Positions 22,208 through 31,375 of a DNA stretch of 64,000 nucleotides are shown here, one piece after another. The notes under the pieces were generated by a model that saw only the letters and a program-made list of their open reading frames with translations, was not told where the DNA came from and made no database searches. The position numbers and the translations under genes are program-made. Each line of letters opens with the position of its first letter. Within the stretch, counting starts at the first letter, position 1. The DNA is taken from positions 1 through 64,000 of the forward strand of contig JAMPIV010017548.1 of assembly GCA_024509875.1 (NCBI GenBank), given 5' to 3'. The DNA is from Oreohelix idahoensis (taxonomy: Eukaryota; Mollusca; Gastropoda; Stylommatophora; Oreohelicidae).

Positions 22208-22895
22208 TCCATGTGGAATTAAAAGAAACGCGGTGAATTTTGATATGTGGTGTAAAATTCTCCAGGAGTTCATATTAAAATGCGCCCAGCTCTCCCAGGA
22301 GTTCAAGTTTGGCTTCATCTCAAACTAAATCTCAAAACGTAAAATCTGGCAAACTCTATGGCTCAAAAACCCGAAAAGTGACCAATAAAAATAAACATCC
22401 CAGCTCCAGATTATCAAAGATAGGTGTCTCCGCATTTGATTTAATACCAGCCGCCATAAATAAGGAAGAAAGACCAGTGGAATTGTTCCGGAGGACTACA
22501 AATCCACAAAGAGATTAAAAAGAGGAAATATCCGACGAGACGCAACTACTAAAATCAATAACAAGGAACAAGATTCGCGGCTCGGCATTGAAGCAAAGAG
22601 CTCGCTATGTTTATTCTTCAGATAAAGTAAAGTGCAAAGTAGCGTTATTTATCAATTCAATATAAAAGTTTGTAATTGTATCAACGTAAAATTGACGTAT
22701 TTATGCCTATGACATGATAATAAATTTTTGCGTCATTATTATAACATAAATAATGCAGAGAAATATATGTTTGTTTGCGATTAAATGTATTAAATATAAA
22801 AATGTATAAAGTCTACTCATATACTAATAGTGTATTATATATGTGTTCTTCAATAAGTATATTAATTTGCTCCATTAAGATAAAATGTTATCATC
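22208..22895 (+). other. 3' flank of the GPCR
   Basis: AT-rich DNA with two AATAAA signals. The open frame 22309-22518 has no recognisable motif and is not called. Confidence 0.4.
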
Positions 22896-22897
22896 AC

Positions 22898-22901
<4 letters not shown>

Positions 22902-22990
<89 letters not shown>
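22902..22990. repeat. (TA)n microsatellite
   Basis: About 44 TA units with one interruption, immediately upstream of a SINE. Confidence 0.95.
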
Positions 22991-22994
<4 letters not shown>

Positions 22995-23240
22995 CGTCCG
23001 ATTGACAGAGTGGTTAGAGCACTTGTCTCTCGCAGCAAAGGTACTGGATTCGATTTACGGTATCTACACGCTCCGTTCTACCCAGCTGTAAATCATTACT
23101 TGACTTTGCACTTGAGTTAGGAAAGGTAAAAAGCAGCGAAAAAGGCAACTGGTCACCCCACCTCTCGATGCTGTAAAGTCTCTAACACCTCACTCCTCTA
23201 TGGCAGTACCTGCTATGGGACTACCTTTTCCTTTTAATAC
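22991..23240 (+). repeat. tRNA-derived SINE, copy 1
   Basis: Head GAGCGTCCGATTGACAGAGT GGTTAGAGC resembles a tRNA A box, and GGATTCGAT near 23046 a B box. The body holds TACCCAGCTGTAAAT, TTGAGTTAGGAAAGG and GGTCACCCCACCTCTCGATG, and it ends CTGCTATGGGACTACC. Related copies are at 56976-57235 and, partial and rearranged, 40653-40938. Confidence 0.8.
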
Positions 23241-23241
23241 G

Positions 23242-23245
<4 letters not shown>

Positions 23246-23276
<31 letters not shown>
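23246..23276. repeat. (GA)n microsatellite
   Basis: About 15 AG units just after the SINE end. Confidence 0.95.
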
Positions 23277-23279
<3 letters not shown>

Positions 23280-23324
23280 TACCGTAGGTTAGTGAAATAT
23301 TGAAGACTTCACCGTACTAGGTTC

Positions 23325-23620
23325 ATCATCATCTCAACCCGTAACCCGTCATGGGTCGTAGGGGTGCCATGGTGGAAGCATCAGCAGACAGGGTCCTCCA
23401 CTGTTCTCTATCCTCAGCAATGCGTACACGTGTGGAAGAACCGTGCCCTACCCATTCTTTGATGTTATCAGCCCAGGATTTTCTTTGCCTTCCTCTTCTC
23501 CGTTTACCTTCGACTGGGCCCTGGAGGATCGTGTTCGAAAGGGAGTCCTGACGAGTTACATGCCCAAACCAGGCAAGCTGTCGACGTTTCACTACTGACA
23601 AAAGTGGTTCTTGTGGTTTT
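23325..23620 (-). pseudogene. LINE C-terminal tail fragment (RTE/CR1-like)
   Basis: The minus strand reads VVKRRQLAWFGHVTRQDSLS, then GKRRRGRQRKSWADNIKEW, a tail common at the end of invertebrate LINE polyproteins. Only about 90 codons remain and no RT domain is present. Confidence 0.75.
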
Positions 23621-23724
23621 CAGCGCCATCTTGTCATCACGATTGTCCCCGTGGTTCATTGCCTTTCTACCACAACATCTTCAAGAGGAAGATATATTAC
23701 TAGGCCACAATAAAGCCTAGAAAT

Positions 23725-24015
23725 AGTTGTGTGTTATATTTGTGTTTTATTAGAACAGACACGCTGAATGCTAATAATAAAACTAGATCACTAAAGCTAA
23801 TCTAAATTAACTCACGTGTTCAAGGCATCTACATATTGGTTTCTTACTCTGGGTGTCTGACGAAGAAAGAGGCCTCTGCTGGCCAGGCACTTCTTTATAT
23901 AAGCCGCTAAGCCTAATCACTCAACTTAGTGCGCGCCGCGTAGTAATTGGACCACTTAAATAAAACTCGCCTTAGATGCTCTAGAAGGAGCGAAAACACA
24001 AATATAACACACAAC
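23725..24015. mobile_element. 291-bp element with 23-bp perfect terminal inverted repeats
   Basis: Ends 23725-23747 and 23993-24015 are exact inverted complements (starting GTTGTGTGTTATATTTGTG). The interior contains ACTTCTTTATATAAGCC and AATAAAAC signals. It encodes nothing. A non-autonomous DNA transposon is the simplest reading. A short solo LTR (TG...CA inside the repeat) is possible. No target duplication was seen. Confidence 0.65.
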
Positions 24016-24199
24016 CCTGCTCAGTTCCAAATGCAATACCCCCCCCTCCCAACCCCCCCTATGTCACATATTATGATGCCAATATTTCTTCAAATATCCC
24101 GTTAAATCTCCCCCCTACCAATCAATTCAACATTGTTACACCCAATTTTAATATGTCTGGAAGTCCCACCATGTCGTAATGGAGCCCCCTGAGACCCCC
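24016..24199. other. C-rich unrecognised DNA
   Basis: Several C-runs (CCCCCCTCCC, AACCCCCCCT). No gene or repeat boundary was seen, other than an abrupt junction into a LINE near 24200. Confidence 0.4.
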
Positions 24200-24929
24200 C
24201 TATTATCTCTTTGTTTATTGTTATGTCACTTTTATTATTGTATGCAGATTTCAGTTTCTCATAAATAATGTCTACAGCTCTATTGTGCCTTTGTTGGTAT
24301 AATGTTTGAAATTCGATACATCAATTCAATAAATGTGACACTGTTTCGTATGGGTGGTTACATATTTTGCACATTTTCGTGTATGTCTGTGGGTAGTATA
24401 GATGTAAAAGACTTTCGCATTCCAGCAACTGTAACCTCGATCTCACAGCAAATGAAAGTATTTTATCACTTAATTTAACATTAGATAGAAAACTAGATGA
24501 CAATGAGTGGTTTACACATTTCATTTCGCGCACTATTCTCCCTTGTGACGATTTACTTTTTAGTTCACTTAGAATTAGGTTAAGTTTATGTGATTTAAAT
24601 CCAGAATAAAAAGCATTTGCTGACTTGTATGTTAGACTTACATCTTCATCTACGTCTAATTGTACACTGTAATGGCCACTGTCATCCACTTTCACACTCA
24701 CTCCTTCACGCGCGCATTCTTCATTCAGTTCTACCCAAAATGATCTTGGCCAATTCACCTTCGATCTTTTAGCTGGATGGTTTGTTTCGTTTAACTCGTA
24801 GCTTGCAAAGTTATTCCTATCTTCACCTACTTGGTCTATTTTACGTTTTTTCATATGTCTATCTAACGAGTTTATTGCTGCAGTTTTTACAAGATTATCA
24901 TCACAATTGAGCATACTGATAAGGAATGA
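24200..24929 (-). pseudogene. RLE-LINE copy B' (5'- and 3'-truncated)
   Basis: Starts inside (TGTA)n at ISFLISMLNCDDN (24929) and runs through the post-RT region and the CCHC knuckle. An in-frame stop follows HLLN (TGA in place of Gly), a change shared with 33576-34886 and absent from copies A-D. It loses its 3' part near 24200, joined to C-rich DNA. The reading frame is open from the microsatellite to this stop (24321), so an apparent 301-codon ORF combines repeat and LINE. Confidence 0.85.
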
Positions 24930-25201
24930 AATACATACATACATACATACATACATACATACATACATACATACATACATACATACATACATACATACAT
25001 ACATACATACATACATACATACACGTACGTACGTACGTACGTACGTACGTACGTACGTACGTACGTACGTACGTACATACATACATACATACATACATAC
25101 ATACATACATACATACATACATACATACATACATACATACATACATACATACATACATACATACATACATACATACATACATACATACATACATACATAC
25201 A

Positions 25202-25230
<29 letters not shown>
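24930..25230. repeat. (TACA)n/(TACG)n microsatellite between LINE copies
   Basis: About 75 units with one TACG block (about 25022-25076). In LINE orientation it is the (TGTA)n tail of copy C and the 5' junction of copy B'. Confidence 0.95.
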
Positions 25231-25232
<2 letters not shown>

Positions 25233-27912
25233 CAGAATCTTTATTCTCCATAAAATACATTAATATGTACAGACATGATATAATAGATACAACATGGCAA
25301 ATAGGAGAATCATTAGAATTTACATAAAGTGTTGAAGACGTCTCAAGTAGTTATATGTGGGTGTTTTTACATCGAACCTTTGTGTTACACATACATAAAA
25401 ATTTTTAAGCTTTCTAAAAGACATTGGCATATAATGATATGGTATACCCTGCCAAAAATGAGAATTATTGAAATTTACAAAATGTGTGAGGAATACCATT
25501 CAAGTAGAGCAATATGGTTGTTTTTACATGGAGGTTTTATCAGAATTTTAATTGCCATAAAAAAACTTTGACAGCTAGTGGAGTGAGATATTAAATATAG
25601 CATCAAATACAATAGTCGTATGGTATAGTATACAGAGGAGCACAATTGAGTTTAGACTGTGTGGAAAACATCCCAGCAATTCAAAATGGGTGTTTTTTAC
25701 ATCGAAGTTTCCATATTCTGTAAGAACCTATAATTGCACTAATAATGACATATTTACATAAAACCTTTGCTTCAAATTTCCGCAACCCTAGCGACATTAT
25801 TCCACTCACACACTTTGCATGCACATGACCCAAACTACCAATTATCAGTACGATTACATGTGTACGATAGCCTAGTTCGTTAATTTCTGCAGTCAATGGA
25901 AAGTACTTATCAAATTTATGTTGGTAACATTTATCTAAATGGGCATCATATGGTATTGCTGCCTCTACTATAAAAGCTGTTTTGTTCTGTCGATTGATTA
26001 TCGTTAAATCAGGTTTTATGGCATGTGTCTTAAATGAGGTGTTACTGCTGCCGAAGAGTGATGGTTTAACTATTATCTCTTTATTTATTGTTATGTCACT
26101 CTTATTATTGTATGAGGATTTCAGTTTCTCATAAATAATGTCTACAGCTCTATTGTGCCTTTGTTGGTATAATGTTTGAAATTTGGTACATCCATTCAAT
26201 AAATGTGACACTGTTTCGTATGGGTGGTTACATATTTTGCACATTTTCGTGTATGTCTGTGGGTAGTATAGATGCAAAAGACTTTCGCATTCCAGCAACT
26301 GTAACCTCGATCTCACAGCAAATGAAAGTATTTTATCACTTAATTTAACATTAGATAGAAAACTAGATGACAATGAATGGTTTACACATTTCATTTCGCG
26401 CACTATTCTCCCTTGTGATGATTTACTTTTTAGTTCACTTAGAATTAGGTTAAGTTTATGTGATTTAAATCCAGAATAAAAAGCATTTGCTGACTTGTAT
26501 GTTAGACTCACATCTTCATCTACATCTAAATGTACAGTGTAATGGCCACTGTCATCCACTTTCACACTCACTCCTTCACGCGCGCATTCTTCATTCAGTT
26601 CTACCCAAAATGATCTTGGCCAATTCACCTTCGATCTTTTAGCTAGATGGTTTGTTTCATTTAACTCGTAACTTGCAAAGTCATTCCTATCATCATCTAC
26701 TTGGTCTATTTTACGTTTTTTCCTATGTCTATCTAACGAGTTTATTGCTGCAGTTTTTACAAGACTATCATCACAATTGAGCATACTGACAAGGAATGAA
26801 ATATGTCGAGAGTGGTATAATATGAAGGGGTTTGGTATGCCAAGGCCACCCTTCGACCTGGGACAAAAGAAATAGCTCCTTGTGGATGATTCATTTAGCG
26901 CTAGCCATGTTCTAACGTGGTATACAATTTCATCTTCAATTTCTTTAAGTTGTTTTTCTGTGAAGTGTATGTTAGAAAAGTAAAACATGAGAGGACCGAA
27001 ACACATCGGGTTAATTAATGAGATCTTTGCTGATGTTGGTAGTGGAGCACAGCTTAATTTGATTAAATTTGATCTAAATTCTAATATAAGGCTGCTTGCT
27101 TGGAACTGGTCCGATGTATTATCAATTGTAATGTCATGTCCTAGGTATCTGTAGGAACGCCCTCGATCAGAAGAGGGGATTTCATGACCTTGGATATTAA
27201 TGTCCACCTTACGAGTGTTGACCCAGTTGTTTCCGCTTCGCTGACCGCTGAACACTGCACACTTTTGTGGCTTAACCTCCATCCCGCTGGTCTCCATAAA
27301 TATTGTTGTCTTCTGTGCCATTGATTGTAAGTCGTGTATGTTGGTGGCGAAGAGACTTACGTCATCCACATACCCTTGAATGGGATTCGGTATGTGATGT
27401 ATTTGATAACCTTGCTCAATCCACCGCAGCCATTTATCAATGCCTTGTTCAAATACAATGACACTCCATGGGCACCCCTGAATAATACCTTTCTTACGCT
27501 CAATCCGGTCTGTGATAGTACTGGCGTTTTTAACTTGATAGGTGGAGCCACTGTATATATCTTTGGTGATGTTGACAAAGACGTCAGGGTAGCCTGATTC
27601 GCTTAGCTCCCTTATCATAAATTCATGGTCAATGCTGCCAAATGCATCTTTAATATCAATAAAGCACAGATAGGCCTTTCCTGATGAATGTAGAAAGTCA
27701 CTAACTGCTGTTTTTAAGGTGAAGACATGTTTTTGAAGACCATTTCTTGGCAATGATCCTTTTTGCCGAGGTGACAGTCGCTGGGTGTCAACAATCCACT
27801 GCATGTGTCGAGATTGAATTAATTTCATGAACAGCTTGTATGATGATAGCAGAAGAGAGATGGGTCTCCAGTCTTCGATGGTGCTTAAATTTCCATTTTT
27901 AGGCACAAGGGT
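25231..27912 (-). mobile_element. RLE-type LINE copy C (open frame)
   Basis: Counterpart of copy A, with the same 3' end (AATAAAGATTCTGAT then TGTA tail) and the same 5' fusion point at VPKNGN. Its ORF is uninterrupted, making it the best reference for the family in this window. Confidence 0.9.
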
Positions 27913-28065
27913 ATACCATTCAAGTAGAGCAATATGGTTGTTTTTACATGGAGGTTTTATCAGAATTTTGTTTGCCATAAAAAAACTTTGACAGCTAGTG
28001 GAGTGAGATATTAAATATAGCATCAAATACAATAGTCGTATGGTATAGTATACAGAGGAGCACAA
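25681..28065 (-). CDS. RLE-LINE reverse transcriptase-endonuclease polyprotein
   Basis: 794 codons. RT blocks run from VPKNGN and WRPISLL (about residues 50-70) through FIDIKDAFGSIDH (about 138), KKGIIQGCPWS and GYVDD (about 232), followed by a thumb. A basic linker (HRKKRKIDQV) leads to the CCHC knuckle CKICNHPYETVSHLLNGC (about 608-625), then the PD-(D/E)XK endonuclease KPDLTIINRQ...FIVEAAIPYD (about 684-707) and a basic C-terminus ending KLRCKKHPF. RT, knuckle and endonuclease would act together in target-primed reverse transcription. The first 50 residues are translated from fused 3'-UTR-like sequence. The zinc-finger/Myb region that gives R2-type elements site choice is absent, so independent mobility is doubtful. 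Confidence 0.88.
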   Translation of the reverse strand: MCSSVYYTIRLLYLMLYLISHSTSCQSFFMANKILIKPPCKNNHIALLEWYTLVPKNGNLSTIEDWRPISLLLSSYKLFMKLIQSRHMQWIVDTQRLSPRQKGSLPRNGLQKHVFTLKTAVSDFLHSSGKAYLCFIDIKDAFGSIDHEFMIRELSESGYPDVFVNITKDIYSGSTYQVKNASTITDRIERKKGIIQGCPWSVIVFEQGIDKWLRWIEQGYQIHHIPNPIQGYVDDVSLFATNIHDLQSMAQKTTIFMETSGMEVKPQKCAVFSGQRSGNNWVNTRKVDINIQGHEIPSSDRGRSYRYLGHDITIDNTSDQFQASSLILEFRSNLIKLSCAPLPTSAKISLINPMCFGPLMFYFSNIHFTEKQLKEIEDEIVYHVRTWLALNESSTRSYFFCPRSKGGLGIPNPFILYHSRHISFLVSMLNCDDSLVKTAAINSLDRHRKKRKIDQVDDDRNDFASYELNETNHLAKRSKVNWPRSFWVELNEECAREGVSVKVDDSGHYTVHLDVDEDVSLTYKSANAFYSGFKSHKLNLILSELKSKSSQGRIVREMKCVNHSLSSSFLSNVKLSDKILSFAVRSRLQLLECESLLHLYYPQTYTKMCKICNHPYETVSHLLNGCTKFQTLYQQRHNRAVDIIYEKLKSSYNNKSDITINKEIIVKPSLFGSSNTSFKTHAIKPDLTIINRQNKTAFIVEAAIPYDAHLDKCYQHKFDKYFPLTAEINELGYRTHVIVLIIGSLGHVHAKCVSGIMSLGLRKFEAKVLCKYVIISAIIGSYRIWKLRCKKHPF

Positions 28066-28431
28066 TTGAGTTTAGACTGTGTGGAAAACATCCCAGCAAT
28101 TCAAAATGGGTGTTTTTTACATCGAAGTTTCCATATTATGTAAGAACCTATAATTGCACTAATACTGACATATTTACATAAAACCTTTGCTTCAAATTTC
28201 CGCAACCCTAGCGACATTAATCCACTAACACACTTTGCATGCACATGACCCAAACTACCAATTATCAGTACGATTACATGCGTACGGTAGCCTAGTTCGT
28301 TAATTTCTGCAGTCAATGGATAGTACTTATCAAATTTATGTTGGTAACATTTATCTAAATGGGCATCATATGGTATTGCTGCCTCCACTATAAAAGCTGT
28401 TTTGTTCCGTCGATTGATTATTGTTAAATAA
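27913..28431 (-). mobile_element. Upstream LINE tail fused to copy C
   Basis: Counterpart of 6001-6517: begins at LTIINRRN after (TGTA)n, ends within the 3' UTR and joins VPKNGN directly. ORF portion 28101-28431. Confidence 0.85.
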
Positions 28432-28435
28432 TACA

Positions 28436-28463
<28 letters not shown>
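28432..28463. repeat. Short (TACA)n between LINE copies
   Basis: Seven to eight units, the counterpart of 6518-6548. Confidence 0.95.
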
Positions 28464-28466
<3 letters not shown>

Positions 28467-28950
28467 CAGAATCTTTATTCTCCATAAAATACATTAATAT
28501 GTACAGACATGATATAATAGATACAACATGGCATATAGGAGAATCATTAGAATTTACATAAAGTGTTGAAGACGTCTCAAGTAGTTATATGTGGGTGTTT
28601 TTACATCGAATCTTTGTGTTACACATACATAACAATTTTTTAAGCTTTCTAAAAGACATTGGCATATAATGATATGATATAACCTGCCAAAAATGAGAAT
28701 TATTGAAATTTACAAAATGTGTGTGGAATACCATTCAAGTAGAGCAATATAGTTGTTTTTACATGGGGGTTTTATCAGAATTTTTGTTTGCCATAAAAAA
28801 ACTTTGACAGCTAGTAGAGTGAGATATTAAATATAGCATCAAATACAATAGTCGTTTGGTATAGTAGACTGAGCACAATTGAGATTAGACGGTGGGGAAA
28901 ACATTTCAGCAAATTAAAATGGGTGTTTTTTACATCGAAGTTTCCATATA
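28464..28950 (-). mobile_element. LINE 3'-UTR-only copy
   Basis: Counterpart of 6549-7035, with the same 5' truncation point at CGAAGTTTCCATAT. Confidence 0.85.
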
Positions 28951-31375
28951 TGTGGTAAAGTGGGATGTTATAAATATTTATAGGGGACTTAGTGTACTGA
29001 CTGAGATCAGCTGTGAAGGTATCTATATCTAATAAGAGTAGTGTATTATAGATAACCTTACTTACTGCCACATATGTATACCTCAGTCAGAATTATTCTG
29101 TAATAGTGTGATGACTACGTTATATGTCTAGGGTATGTGTATGATGAAGTGTAAGTCATAACAACAACAGACAGATAAACAATTTAATTTATTCCACCAC
29201 ACTTGACAACACTGTGACACTCACATACATATAACACTCTAAGAGGATATCTTAAAGGAGTCACTGATAACTTTTCAAATAACAATATGTATTCAGTGCT
29301 GTCATGAATGTATATGTGTCCTGATTCAAATACAAAGGGAACCAGGAATCACAATCAATTTTAATTACAAGTTATATGTACAGAATTTATTAATATGATT
29401 ATTATAGTGACATATATTATTAATGGTATCCTATGTGTGTCAGTTGTGTAGTGGTAACATGAGGTAATACTGGGTTTGTTTTGTTCAAGCTCTGTTGGTA
29501 TTTGTCATCATGACTTCAATAGTTTGTTTCTATGGGAACTAGTATTGGAGATGTTCTCAGTTCCTGGTATTAAAACAATTTAATTCCCCTCTTAATTTTA
29601 GTTTATAATGTCATTTTAAGATGGGGTACATAATGTTCAGCTCCATGGCCACACTCTCTTATCTTGCGTGATGACTGCAGTAAGAGACTCCTCTGCTTGA
29701 GTACTTTAATGAGTTCTGGAGCCACCCCACTGGTTGCTATATGGACCAAGGAGTATGCTGTCCACCTCTGGCTTCAGCAAAGCTCTGACCAGGTGCTGCT
29801 CAATAACTTTAAGACCACGGTCCCTGAAACAAGAAGGTTGTACCTTCTACGTCAGAACTAATTTATACTCCATTTCTACACTGAGCACAATACATCACAA
29901 ACATTGAGTTCAGAGCGTTAGGCCAACTGTCAGCTTCATCTGAAATACTTTATACCAGTATTTCCCTCCCTAATGGTTACCACGCCTCTGCAATTCCAGC
30001 ATTATTTATTTCTAGTTAATAATCTAGGTGTCAGTGTACTGTTTGGCCATTCCATGCAGTTTTACTTTCCTCCGACACCTTCTGTTCAGGCTGGAGCACT
30101 ATAGGCTTTACATCATGTTCGCTACTGAAACACACATATATACAGACATAAATTATCAATTTACATTCAATTTTCATTAAAAGATATTGAATATTTCAAG
30201 CTTACCACAATTCATGGAAATAATAATAAACAGTTTCGTTGACTGGCAATGAATATAGCACAACTCCGATCTGCCGATGTCCCAGGCTTTATTTTATAAA
30301 AAATATACACTGGTGCTCAACGCACTGCTTCTTAGTAGGTTTATTACAAGATGTGGCAATGAACAGACGCTCTGAATTGTGTATATTCGCAGCTCTACCC
30401 AATCACACCACGTCTACACATCTTTTCAAAAAAGTACCCCTTTCTCACGTTTCCCCTGACAACACAAGATAGTATTTATAGTCCGACCAATCGTGTTTAG
30501 TCTTTCATTTGTTGCGCTCCAATCACATAGGAGTTAACATGGTAGGCTATTTCCGTAACGTAATGTTTTTTCAAACACGTTATAAAAAAAAATTTTATGA
30601 GCAGAAACGATTTCATGCTGTCAGGCACCCCCACTATTTTATTTTGGCCATAACTTGGTAATTCCTAGACTATTTGCGTAACGTTTTACATATTCTTTGT
30701 CAGCAAACCCTAAGGAACCCAAATATACGAATTTAAGGGAGCTAGGTGGCTGCGTTCAAAATGTGCATTTTCTACCACCTCCTGTTTACTTCAATCCCCA
30801 TGTGGTGTCTGGGTACTGTCATGTTTTCAAACGTAAACCCATCTAATGTCATCTTTCCCAATAAGCGTTTTTCAGGATTTTAAAACCTAACTCTGGGAAG
30901 GGTAGTGAATTTTATCACTGTCGAATTGAAATAAAGTTAGTGCATGTGGCCTTACACGCGTGATGGCAGCAATTGTGTATCGCGCGACGCGGGTTTAGTG
31001 TTGCACGTGTCCCTGCTTTTCTGCCTCTCCCTTCTCGCTATCCTTTAGTCCATCTGTCTTTTAGTTACGCCGTGTATAAAATGGAATGAATGAAATATTA
31101 AATTTAGGTCATTGATCAGCTTGCGTATCTCAATGTTTTTCCAAGAAATACAGCACACGTTTCATTGAAGAAAGCGGGTAATAATACAGTAGGCTTTTAC
31201 TATCAACGTGAAAGCGTTACAATTTGCCGACGAAGTAGAAAACAAGGGGGATTTCGAGTACAGTCATTGTGACAGCACTGTTCTTTACCATTCTTCTTTC
31301 CTTTTATTAAATTTATTTGTTAGGCTTTGCATTTACGTTTTAATTTATATATGGGGATTAGAATAATTCACGACA
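28951..31375. other. Non-coding spacer in the right duplication
   Basis: Matches 7036-9361. It has about 100 extra bases at about 29882-29982 (beginning CTGAGCACAATACATCAC) that are absent from the left copy. The left copy joins TTCTACA to CGCCTCTGC there, so either an insertion or a deletion has occurred. No gene was seen. Confidence 0.6.

Noticed and set aside
24930..25230. Possible CRISPR-like array or telomeric repeat
   Set aside because: Pure tetranucleotide units without spacers, next to LINE 3' ends. Not CRISPR, and not a known telomere motif.
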